Shown here piece by piece: positions 32,143 through 43,500 of a stretch of DNA of 64,000 nt. A model generated the notes under the pieces. It had not been told where the DNA came from, made no database searches, and saw nothing but the letters and a program-made list of their open reading frames with translations. Position 1 is the stretch's first letter; every line of letters starts with the position of its first letter. The stretch lies in assembly GCA_905178155.1 (NCBI GenBank), contig CAJINV010000003.1:4307835-4371834 (forward strand), read 5' to 3'. A program made the position numbers and the translations under genes. Source of the DNA: Amoebophrya sp. A120. Taxonomy: Eukaryota; Sar; Dinophyceae; Syndiniales; Amoebophryaceae.

Positions 32143-34749
32143 TCAGAGATCCTGATTTGCGTCGCGGTACGATTCCAACATGGTCCAGTAGGACTCGCAC
32201 CCTCGAGAAGCCAATATCTGCCGCCCTTCTGCCTCGGTCTTAATCGTATGCGCCTTGAAACCGTCGAAAAGCCGCTTCTGGATCGTACCTGTAGAAGAAA
32301 GAAATCAAATTATACCCATCTAGGAATCAACATATCGACCGAACTAGTTAAACTGAGCGCATCCATGGTTCATGCAAAAATGCAAGGCACGCAAAACTTC
32401 GAACGAGCCTTACAAACAAAAAAACTTGACAAGGAATAAGTATATTATGGAAAACGAGTCTGATGCAAACAAGCGGTCACCCCTTACCTTGCCACATTAG
32501 CGTCGCTGGATCGTCCTTTTTCGCCGGCCCTCCGCCGCCGTCGCTATCTTCGTCGTCGTCATCCTCGTCTTCACCGCCTGCGGCGGTCTCGTCCCACTTG
32601 ATACGGCGCATGATCAATTTCCGGTACTTTGTTATCGCCCGCTTGCCACCTTCTACGATCAACAAATTTGCGAGGCCCGTGCACATGATGAGGACCCCGG
32701 ACAGCTGGAACTGCTCCGCGTTTACGGTGACCTTAAACTGGTGCTTGCCGTGCTTCATGTCCTTGATCGAGAACGCAAGCACGTGCGTTTCGTTGACCGA
32801 CGACCGACCGTCGGTCTTCGGGGCGGGGCCCCCGATGGTGTTGCCGTCCCAGCGCTGCTGCTTCTTTTTCTTCCGGGCCTCCGGATCCAGCTTCGCGGCC
32901 TCGTTCCGCCTCTCGTGGTCGAGCCGCCTCTGTTCGGTCTCGCGCTTCACCTTCTGCTCGATCGCGGTCGGATTCGCGATCTGCTCATCACCCAACACAC
33001 GCATCAGGTTAGAAAATTTCACCTGCAATGTATAAGTCGAAAGGTAGAGTGCTTGTTCAGATCGTACGTTTTCGCTTTGTATGTCTATGTTTTCATTCAA
33101 TAAGAACTACGGTAGGAAAGAACGCACATCTCGCCTCTTCCTGGTCTCGAATTATACAGACCTAGAATTGCAAACTCTTGTACCTTTGGTGGCGGTGCTT
33201 CAATGACACCCATCATGATTTTGTCTCGCATTTGCTGGGCGCGCTCCTGGCGGTTTCTCCGGCGCAGTTTCTTCCTCTCCGCGGGTGTGAGCATGCTTTC
33301 AAGGGGCTTCACAGTCATCTCTTTCTGCAGAGAAATTGTCTGCGGTTTAATGGGAACTGGGTGCTCCACGTAATTTGTGACCCGCCTCTCGTCGATCATG
33401 TCTAGATCATACGCCGGGGCTTTGTCGCTCTTTTTCAGCAACAGTGCGTCCCACCATTCAACGTGCTCGGGGACGGGAGCTGGCGGCGCGCGCGCGGCTT
33501 TTGTGCTCATTGCTATCAATTGAGCCCCCGTCTTTGCACCAGTACCATCGCCAGCCTGGGTATTCGTTTGTAAAGGGATCACTGAGAAGCGATAGCGGCA
33601 ATCGCACAGCTTTTGTCAAGGAAAACGTAAGGTCTAGCAAATTAACAAGAAGTTCGACGAGCGGAAATCAAAAATCATCATAAGTACCTCGGTCTTTTTG
33701 TTTTTCTCTTCCAAGGCCTTCGCTGCTGCCTTCTGCGCTTCCTCCTTATCCTTCTCTTCTTGCTGGGCAATGTACTTATCGTCCTGTACAAAACTGAACC
33801 CCATCATTCTTCGCTTGTCGCGCAGCCCTGCACCACGGAGCCGCACTTTAGGATCGAAGTGCTTCGCGGAGTGTAGCACAGATTGGCCCTGTCGTGTGAT
33901 AACGTTAATGCTGTAAGAGGTTCCGTTATGCGACTAAATAGTGAACGCTACCTCCCTTCAGCACGAATAAAACGGGAGCGTGTATAAGCACATCATCCCG
34001 ATTCGGGTGGTCGCCCGGATAAAATTTATTGAAATGATAGTCACTCGACGCACAGCATAATAGATACCTGCTTGTTGACAGCCATGACCGGTGCCTTCGT
34101 GTCTGGCCCTGCTATGGAACCGGCGTAGCTGGAGATGCCACCCGCGAAGCTGGAGATGCCGCTCGCGTAGCTGGCAATTCCGCTAGCTCCCCCGATCCCG
34201 GTCATACTCGACGCAATGCCGCTGTTCATTGCCGCAAGCTGCCGACTCGGGAAGTCAGCCGTGGAGGATGAGCTCACAGAGCCCTGGTTGTAGCCTGGCC
34301 GACTCCGTTGGTTCACTTTCAGGGTGGCGACTTGCGGTGCCCGCATGGGAATAACCTTCCCGTCCTCGTCGAGCTCCCGCCCCATGTTATCAATAATCAG
34401 CTTCGGAGCCGCTCCCATGCCGTAATTCATTGCGTTTTTGTCCCTGATAAAGTTTTCATCAATTTTTTTTGGGTTTGTTCCCTGCAGCACCTCTTCACAC
34501 AAACAAAAAGAACAAACATGAAACTCGATACAAAACAAAGATCATGAAAAAGTACTTCATTTCCTTAATCTTGTCGTGGAGATTCTGCTTTTGCTTCATG
34601 GCCGCCATGGCTGCAAGGGCGGCTTGTGCTGCCCCTCCCGCCTGGGATGCAGGAGGAGGCATGGACGGCTCCACTCCCCACCGACTTCGCTTCGCAGCCG
34701 GATCGTTGGGCTCGGCGCCCCATCGGCTTCGCTTGTAGTGATCCGCCAT
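32143..34749 (-). CDS. PRPF3: U4/U6 snRNP protein PRPF3
   Basis: Six exons: 34749-34561, 34490-34068, 33888-33688, 33555-33184, 33022-32488 and 32288-32143, giving 621 aa. Introns 2-5 are GT-AG and in frame; the first junction is irregular (see findings). The Prp3 domain spans about 290-480, including VEWWDAL, ERRVTNYVEHPVP, LTPAERKKLRRRNRQERAQQ and VKFSNLMRVLGDE. The C-terminal DUF1115 domain includes LIVEGGKRAITKYRKLIMRR, IKWDE and a final CESYWTMLESYRD. These align along the length of human PRPF3 (683 aa). The N-terminus has two KRSRWG repeats. PRPF3 holds U4/U6 snRNAs in the tri-snRNP before spliceosome activation. Confidence 0.93.
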
Positions 34750-35269
34750 GCTTGCCGTTAAATGACCGACGAAAGCGCGCTTAGTGTTTCTCTGACGTGC
34801 TGGGGGTTTCCGCTTACTTCACGATTGAAAAACACCGCCACGATATCAATCACAAAAGCCCGGTCGCGTAGCGCATAGTTTCTGGAGTGGAGGGTAGCGA
34901 TGCGGGTGAAACCTAAACGGCCTTTAGGGGGGGACTGACGTAGAAAGTAAATCGTACACAATACTAAAGTCGATGAAAGCTTAAGCTCTACACTCGTTGC
35001 GCGATAGATGGCTTTAGAGTGTTTCGGTAACGGTACACCGCCTTGGTCGCTGTCGAATAAAATCGGTATTAGAGTGTTACTGCTGGATCAAGTTGAAGTA
35101 ACAAATCAAAAGTAAAGAAATTGTTGTCGCAGATCTGAACAAAACCAAAAATTGAACATAAAAGCGCAGATCCGTCTCAACATAGTTTCAAACCGAAGGG
35201 GTGGATGTTGTTTGAGTCGGGAAATTTCATACAATGCAAGCGTCGCGAAGATCGCACTCCATGCAATTG
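34750..35269. other. Intergenic, upstream of PRPF3
   Basis: AT-balanced sequence with no gene seen. It ends abruptly at the GC-rich island. Confidence 0.45.
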
Positions 35270-37105
35270 CAGCTGCTGCCCTGCGGCATGATCATTGCAG
35301 CGCGCCTCTACAGCAGGGACTGACTGCGGAGCACCAGCAGCGAGCGCGCTGCCACTGCTTCTTCTAGCCCTGTCTTCGACGCTGCGGCTGCTGGGCCCGG
35401 TAGCTCTGCAAGGCCCGCAGCCCCGCCTAATGAGTGCGCCGGCTTATTAATTGGCACGCAGACACAGGCCGGCAGCCCCCGATAAGCCTGGGGCCCTTGC
35501 GCGCACGGCAGCAGGCTACCACCGCCCCGGCCTTCGCGTCCGGCAGATGTGCGCCGCCTGAAGCGCCGGAACCTTGGAACGGTATCGCAGTCCAGAAGCG
35601 CCACAACAGCCGCGCGAAGCCCATCGCCGGGCCGCTTCGTCCGCCACGCCCCGCGCTATTTGCCCCCTAGCTACTTCCGCGGCGGCGGCGCCGTACCTGC
35701 CGGAACCTTTGAGCCACTGCGCCGGAAGCGGTTGCTGCAGCAGCGTGGGCAAATCCGCCAGGGTCCGAAGAGTGGCGAGCGTAGCACGGCTACCAGCCCG
35801 GGGGCGCGGGGGCCTACCCTTTGGCGCCGGGACTGGCTCGAGAAACCCCGCCCGGCCCCTTCGCGGGTTTCGGCGCTGTCGCGGAGCCTGCCAATGGCAT
35901 CCGGTTAAGTCCAGCACAACGCAGGCGGCCGCTGCTAACTCAATGCACCGCCGGAACAGGGTGGGCGGGATGAGCGCGCTTGGGTGCTCTCATCCATTTC
36001 CACCAAGCTGTCCCCCGGAAGGGCGGTAAGGCTCTCAGGGAGGTCAACATCCCCCGCGCCCCCATCGACATACATATAAGAATCGACACCCGCCCCGCTG
36101 CCCGCCCTCGCTCCCCTGTCTCCGGGGGTGGCCTGCGGCCACGATTCCAACGCGCCAGTAGCGAAAGCGAATCTCCCGCAGCCCCCACACTTCGCGGAGC
36201 ACGCCGATGCCGGGAGCAGTCCGCGTGGCGCCCTGCGGACTTCCGGCCCATCGCCGACGCCCCGTGTCGTTCTGGCGCGTGCGTGCGGAGCGGTAGGCTG
36301 TTCGGCCGGCCGCGGGCGGGGGCGTTGGCCGGGCAGGGCCGGGCAGGGCCGGGCTGCGCGGCTTGCAAGTGGTGCCCGGCGTCGGTCCCACCGGAGGGGG
36401 AGCAGGTAAGGCGGTGGCCGGGAGGCCTCGGCCACCCTGCCTCGGCGGGGGGGCTGGCGTGGGGGCATACAGAAGCCCCGGCGGAGCCGCCGCGACTTGG
36501 GTGCAGTGGCGCCTCATATTTAGCCGCCATCCCATGAAAGAACACGCCCGGCGTCATCAGCCCACCCCCATTCTGATAGCTTTTCTGGTCTTCCTCGCGC
36601 GCGTCCCGGAGCGGCGTCGCCGACATCCTAAGGAGGCGGGCGGCCCAACAGGCTGGCCATTCTGCGCCCGCGCACGTTGAAAGCGGAGCCCGCGCCGCTG
36701 GGCATGTAGAGGGGCACGGGCCGGCCCATCCAGCCTGTTCCCAATACAAGGCGCGCGGCGGGGTTCAAGGCTCTGGCGCTGAACCGCTGCAGTCGCGCCG
36801 ATGTTGCGAGGCCCCCCCAGGACGTTACTGCAAACCCGCATACGTGCTGGACAAGGGCCGTCGCCGTCTATGGCAAGGTGGGGACGCCCTCGCCCCAGAT
36901 TCGCCCCGGCAACTGCCGAACGACCCCGCGCGGCGGACGCCCCCGAGCCCCACATGGCCGAGGTGTGGCCGCATTGCGCAAGCTGGACCGAATCAAACGC
37001 CGAGGACCCGGGGCGTGTTCTCCAGCTTGTAGGGAAGCCGGACCGGGCGGCGCCGACGCTGCGGGAGGCTCGCGGGGGTCCTTTTTTACCCGCGTGCGGC
37101 CACTC
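35270..37105. other. GC-rich island of about 1.8 kb without a recognisable gene
   Basis: Base composition jumps to roughly two-thirds G+C between about 35270 and 37105, with sharp edges against AT-richer flanks. Overlapping long ORFs occur in nearly every frame, as expected where stop codons are rare, and none has a domain. Small internal repeats are visible, such as GGGCAGGGCC in tandem near 36338-36356 and GCCGGAACCTT twice (35567 and 35700). It could be a decayed transposon, a GC-rich satellite fragment or foreign DNA; nothing decides between them. Confidence 0.55.
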
Positions 37106-37432
37106 TGCTGGTGAGTGATTTTTTCTCAACACTTCCTCCTAGAGATGAACGAGCATGGCGATCTTTTCTTCTTCAACAAGAACCTCATTGACGTCATTGG
37201 AACACGGTTCATTTTCGTCGAAAGCAGCTCTCTAGGTCCGACTCCGACCCTGGACAGCTCTCATAATTATCGGAAAAGCGGTAGCGCAGATGCATCATTA
37301 GTAAACAACATATGATCCTGCTCAATCTTGGAAAACTGAGCAGCTCCGGGAAAAAAAAGTCGCAGATTGTAGGAACGATCAAAATATGGAGTGATCACGC
37401 AGCAACAAGAAATGGAAACGTAGGTCATCATG
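37106..37432. other. Intergenic, 3' flank of the QTRT1 gene
   Basis: This is the AT-richer return after the island, ending just after the QTRT1 stop. No feature seen. Confidence 0.45.
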
Positions 37433-39653
37433 TTATTGCTTAGGCATATCCTCGGTGGACGGAATTCCGTTTTCCCAGTCAAATGCCTTTTCCAGCTCCG
37501 TGATCTTGGCTCCCTGGATCAACGCCTCCTTCACCCAGGTGGGCGGGATGATCGTTTTCCCACCGCTCTTTTTGCATTTGTTCGTCGCCGGGTAGAGGTT
37601 TTGTAGAAAGTCCACCACCCACGCTTTGAAGCGGCTCTCCAAAATCGCCTCCCGCATGCTGGTCATTAACCGCATCATAAACCGGATGTTGTGGATGGTC
37701 AGCAGCGTCGCCCCCGCCGGGTTGGCCTTCTCGTTCTTGGCCACGATGGACGCGAGAAACGACCGGCTGTAGGTTTTACACGTGTAGCAGTCGCAGTCCT
37801 CCTCGATAGGCAGGTTGTTTTCCGGCTTCGCCGCGTCGCTGCACTTGGCCAGCCGCAGCTGTCCCTTCCAGGTGAGCGCGGTGCCGAACCGGGCGGTCCG
37901 GCAGGGGTACACACAGTCGAACATGTCCACGCCGAGGGCCACGCTGACCACAATGTCCAACATGTAGCCCACGCCCATGCAGTACCGCGGTTTCAACCGC
38001 GGCAGGCCGTCTGCCTCCTCGTCCGTGCACTGTGCGACGACCCGCCAAAACTCGTGCTTGCTCTCGCCGCCGGATAAACCGCCAATTGCGTACCCCGGAC
38101 ACGAGTCGCCACGCGCCTGTGGGTGTGTATGGAGTGAAGATGATGTCTTGGGTAGGAGGAGGTGCACAAACAGCACGGGTTGCTGGAAAAGCAGTAAACA
38201 TACACGCGCCTCCTCTGTTTCTCTTGACAGAAACAAGAAGAGGAAATTTCCTTCCTTCTCAGAGATCTTGGTGAGAACAAATGTTTTCTCATCCGCAGGC
38301 AGAGCGCGTGCGTCAGAAGTAGCAAGTATTCAGATGTGGTTTCTCATCATAAAAGGTGAATTTGTTGCGACGAGAAGCTGAATGTGTGTCGTTCATGCAG
38401 TATCTATAGTATCTGCATGTCGTGCAAGAGCAAGCTGCAGTTATAGTAATAAAACATAACACGAAGTTGAAGAGCGTGGTAAGTACCTTCAAATCCGCCA
38501 GGCTTATTTTCCGGAGGTCCGCATGCAGGCCGCCCTGGACGATGGCGAAGAGGTTCTGCCGGTCCGGGTTTGCGTGTGCCTTGATGCAGCGATCCAACCA
38601 GCGGGTCGTCCGGTGGGTGGCCTCCTCCACCCGGGCCTTGTCCGGCTCGCAGGAACTGACCACATCGTCCAACTGCATCATGATATCCGAACCGATGCTG
38701 TTCTGACTTCGGATACTCTCCTCTGGGGTGAGCAACATCATGCTGCCCGGGTTCTTCGGGTCCTCGAACTCCACACCTTCCTCCGTGATCTTTGCGAGTT
38801 TCAGCAGGGATACCATTTGAAACCCGCCGCTGTCCGTCAGGATGTTTCGGTCCCACTGCATGAAATTGTGGAGCCCGTTGCACTTATCCAGCCGCGCACA
38901 GGTGGGCCGGTTCGCTAGGTGGTAGGTGTTTCCGAGAATGATCTGTGGGCCCAAATCGGCCACCTCCTGACTCAGGAGCCCCTTGATGGTCCCCTGCGTG
39001 CCGACGGGCATGAAAACAGGAGTGCGCACTGGGCCGTGCGGGAGCAACAAGGTCGCGGCGCGCGCTCGTCCATCCTGCGCCTCCAGGGTGTAGGTCAAAC
39101 ACCGAGACGACTGGCTCTGAGGAAAGGAGGCTGCGGGTCTGGGAGGTCGGTCCGCAGCTAGTTGTACTGTTGCAGGAGCCGCTTGAAGATGCGCGTTGTC
39201 ATCTGCCGCAGCCTTCACGATCTGCTCTTGTCGCCTGGGACTACGACTGCGCTCGCGTCTTTCCTCGGTCAAGCTTTTACCGTCCTTGGTGTGGTCTGCT
39301 AGTACCTGTCGCTGTTTGATTGTCGGGGCGTCGTCGTGCTCGTTCACATCCTGGGAAAAACTAAGCTTGCCGCAGTGCGACCCAGTTGCGCGCTCGAACT
39401 GAAGGAACGTCATGACTCTACTCACTCTCTGCTTGGAAGCTTGTACTCTTTTTGTTTCGAAAAAGCTATCCGAAGCTACATACAGTACCTCTAAATCTCT
39501 GATGAGAACCTGGAATACAATTGCATCCACATTGTCTTCAATGATCGGAGCTTTCTTCTGATTGAGGTACAACCACCTGCAGAAGGATCTCGCATGCCTC
39601 TTCTGATCCTTTCCCTCTGCGTTTTCCCTGCGGGCGTCGAACGTTGTTTTCAT
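37433..39653 (-). CDS. QTRT1: Queuine tRNA-ribosyltransferase catalytic subunit
   Basis: Two exons: 39653-38487 (389 codons) and 38116-37433, with a 370-bp GT-AG intron; 616 aa. The catalytic domain begins near residue 195: [26 protein letters not shown], the conserved [16 protein letters not shown], and LFAIVQGG in exon 1. Exon 2 has [10 protein letters not shown], the nucleophile region [20 protein letters not shown], and the zinc site [13 protein letters not shown] with a later His (LLTIHNIRF). The enzyme swaps guanine for queuine at position 34 of tRNAs with GUN anticodons. An N-terminal extension of about 190 aa has an RS-like [11 protein letters not shown] segment and no known domain. 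It may hide an in-frame intron (GTACTG donor near residue 55). An alternative start is the Met of MTFLQFERA. Confidence 0.95.
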
Positions 39654-40538
39654 GGGGATCGTTCCTTTATTAGCTTCACTGATCTTAACCGTCGTGGATC
39701 CAGTTTTTATATCTTTAAGATCTTCACATGATTTCAGGATCGCCCTGAAATGGATCTTGAAACTGACACTACTTTCTGTGCAGCATCTGTTTGCCTTACA
39801 TACCTATCATCGCACGGGAAAGTGGTCGGGGCTTTTGTTGACAGACGCTGCAACGGAGAAGCAGAGCGCCTATTCTTTCTATTTCGTTTTTCTTTTTTTT
39901 TTTATTTCTACAAAAATCTATATCACCATGCTGCTTTTATGTTGTCCAAATTCTGTTGCTGTGGTACACCAATTAATGCTGAAGTCGAAAATTTCCCGGA
40001 ACCAAAACATCCCCTTTGCCGAATCGTCTGGCTCCCGGATATACTACTTAATTCGTGAATCTGTCCTTGTCTAAATCTGGTGAATCGGACCTAGAGAAGA
40101 CGAGTGTCTACTTGATGTTTCTGTTTGTTTGGATAATTACATCGTTGACATTCATTAAACGAGCGGAAAATTGACATCTTTACCGGAAATCATACATGCT
40201 AAAGTGAATGCTTTATCTAATTTTGAGAATGTGTGTATAAAACTTTCAATTTCATTTGAGGTTGAGTCGGGTTACATGCGCCGAAAAAAAATGAAAATGC
40301 TCTTTCTATTCTGTACAACGAACTCGCACGACATAGATCACAATGTGTATAAATTTGAGGTGGTCACGAAGTCAAGTCGCGTGGACTTCCTTCGGAAGTG
40401 GGTTCTAGGGAAAAGAGTCTCAGGCAACATCGGTTGGAAAACAGTACACCCACGATATGTGGGGTCCATTTCAATGATTCTAAATTGTCGCTGGAATTCA
40501 CCCCCCTGAACAAGAACTGCAAAAGCAACGGTCGTTTA
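39654..40538. other. Intergenic, upstream of QTRT1
   Basis: Plus ORFs here (up to 140 aa) are AT-rich and Phe/Tyr-rich, typical of chance. GAACTGCAAAAGCAACGG near 40510 resembles one end of an introner, but no partner end was found. Confidence 0.45.
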
Positions 40539-43500
40539 TTACCGATGCTTGTTTTTCTCCGCCTCCGCTAACGACTTTTTGTCTGAGTCCTTTTCTGCAT
40601 CGTAGACGAGACGGAAACTTTTTTCCCCCGGAGAGATCATTCGCTCCACTAAATCATTGGCTTGTCCGGCAGGCGATTCGGCGTAGAAAAGCTCCACATC
40701 GTCGCAAGCAGCTTTTTCGTCTTGGGCGTCGCAAAGAGAAGTGGATGTTCCCCTGTTTTTTTTCAAACTAGTTTGCAAAAGCGTCCGCGGACTCGTTTTC
40801 CGGTACGTAAACGATGGAATCTGGCGCTGGGGTCGGTGAGCGTTTACTACGAATTGCGGTTCCGCGTTCTTTTCCTGCAAATTGATGTCAACACCGGTCT
40901 TGCCGACGCCCGCGTCACTGGCGAACATAAATGCCCTGCTCGTGTGCGTCTTCGCCGCTGTGTTAACCCGACTGGACGTCTTATGCTTGCTTTGCCGGTC
41001 CTGTTCCTGCTGACCCGCCACGGTAACTGCTGCTCCAGAACGGTCTGCTTGTTGCCTCGATGATGCCTTCAAGGTCGTGGTGGAAGCGCTGCTGCGAACG
41101 CTTGTCCCAGTTGAGACGGCCGAGGTTCTAGATGCCGAAGATAGCAGCGCTCTGGACACGGCGATCTCGCCCTCGGCTCTTGCTCGCACCTGCGGGCCCG
41201 TACTGGGCGGGACCGCTTCCTCCGGAGAAGGGACAGCATCGTACTGCTTTTGCAGCTGCTCTCGCATTTGCCGCAAAGTGAGCCACACTTTCTTCTTGTC
41301 TGCCTCGTTTTTTGCGCTCGTGGGACTCCGCGGCGGTGACGCAGAGCGCATGCGCAGCCGGGTTTCTTGGGACGCGCGCGTCACTTCGGAGATGCGTTCC
41401 TTCAAAGCGATGGACTGCTTCAGCATCTCCCCCACCTCGGTGCCAGAGGACGCAAGTCCGAGATCTTGTGCGGATGTCATCTGCTGGTTACTAGAGCCCC
41501 GCGGACTGCTTTTGCTGCCCCGCGGACTGCGGAATAGTGCGTCGCTCTGCCGATGAATCGTGGAATTTTTATTTCCACCCCGCGCGGAAAGATCGGCGCC
41601 AATGGAAGAAGACGACGAAGAGCGCATCGGACGACTACTAGAGTCCACTGCTGCACCAGCAGCACCGGGGATCTTCTTGAAGTTCGTCCGCCCTCGAGCT
41701 TCGTTGCGAACTTCAGCTCGGGGAGGTCCTGCTGTGAACTGCACGGTGTTCTTCATTTTTGGCGGCTTTAGCGCCGTATTGGCGGGTGGTGCAGCACCAG
41801 CCCCAGTTTGCTCCTCCTCGCGCATGAAAACTCGGCGAACTCGGTCTGGTATGCGTCGATTCAGATTCTGCTCCTTGCTTGCATTGTAGCTGTTACCATT
41901 GTTGCTTTTCAAGCTCGGAACAAGATTCTTGCTGGCACTCTCAGACGCTCGCGAACGCGCTGAAGCTGTGCGGTCTTTGGGGGTAAAGTCTGCCGGACTG
42001 TCGATTTGGAGCTGGCTCTTGCTGGAGCTCCTGCTCGCGGTGGACGTTGGAGCAAGCTTCTCTTTCCGCACTGTGCGCCCGATTTTTATTTTCTCTTCGC
42101 GAAAGGACTTTATCTCCGTGTCGACATCGCGGACCGCTTCCGCCTTCATCGTGACCCAGCGACGCACGCCTTCGTCCTTGCTCTTTGGGTCGGAAGCTGC
42201 ACCTCCACCCGCAGCTCTTACGACCGGCGCGCGCTTCTCTCTGCGAGTTCGCAGGTCAGGCTTGGCGCGCTCAAATTCGACAACAGCCTCGGCAGCACTG
42301 TCACGCGCTTGCCTGGAGGTCGTGGAGCCGCTTGCCAGATGAGAATCCGGTACTACAACTTTCCGAGTTGACACTTCTCCCTCCCCCCGGAAAAATCGCC
42401 GCGTTTGCAACGACGTGGCAGGAGAACACGCCCGGCGGTTGACTGGAGAGAGTTGCGCAGCGAGCTCTTCCGTGCGGGGGGAGCAGGTCCTTTCCGGAAT
42501 CGTCACGTTGGGTCTAGTACTTGATGTGTGCAAGAACTTTTCATGCCCGCCAGAAGTACCCACACCGCCGACCGCAGGCTGCTCCGCCGCAGGTGAAGAC
42601 ATCAAAGCGCCGCCGAGGGACCGTGCCGAGGGTGAGGTCTTCATCACGGTTTGTTTCATTTTCTCGGAAGCCAAGCTGTCTACGCGACTTATGGCCGCGG
42701 TTTTGCTGGGGCTGCTCCATCCCAGATCGGGGCTCAGGCCGCCGAGGTCCACGAGGTCGTCAGCAAGCGCCTCCGTCTTGTGTTTGGCGGTCACCGCGTT
42801 ACCCGAAACGTGGTAGCAGTGCTCCTGCAGCAGGTGGTGCCGACGCCCCTCGAGCATCCGCCGATAGAACTCCTGCGTGGCGAGCTCGCGCCGTTGGTCG
42901 AAGACCTGGCTGCGCGCTTGCGGTCGCGGCTCTCCGTTATCGCGAAACTTGCACTCCGGCGGAAACCTGCACGGAATTCATTACTATGGGGGGGAGACCA
43001 GTAAAAACGTCCGTGGACGTCGACAAAACAAAGACGATATGAAAGATCAAATACTGATGAATCCACATGCAGCTCTAGTTGTCATAATTAGAGACTTCTT
43101 TCTTACATCAATACAATTCTACGTAAAAAAGCCTACTTACCCGGGGAGGGCTTCTTCCCAGTCGCGGGTGGAAGCCCAGTACTTTTGCTGCACGGCTTCG
43201 GCGAACACCTTTCCGTTGCGAAGTGGACTGCCAGACGATCCGGAGGGAGCAGCGCCATTCCCGTGGTCCTGTGCTAAATTTCCCTCTTTGGAGGCCCGGT
43301 GCACGGCAAAAAGGCCTTGCGAAGCAGAAAACTTGTTTGCAAGCGGGGATGGTGGCGTCGAGGTTTTGTTCGCACCCCCGCGCGGGGAAAGCACTTGCCC
43401 GCGGCTCGTCAACACCTCCGCACGGGCTGCTTCCCGACCCTCCGCCTGGTCGTCGGAGTGTTCGTCCGGGACCTCTGAGTCGTCAATGACATGGTCGTCA

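Noticed and set aside
34496-34558. TGAAG direct repeats around the PRPF3 first intron as a sixth introner
   Set aside because: Excision at these repeats removes 62 bp and breaks the PRPF3 frame; there are no inverted ends.
35549-37118. Many long ORFs in the GC-rich island
   Set aside because: High G+C removes stop codons in all frames; the translations share no domain, start context or splice pattern.
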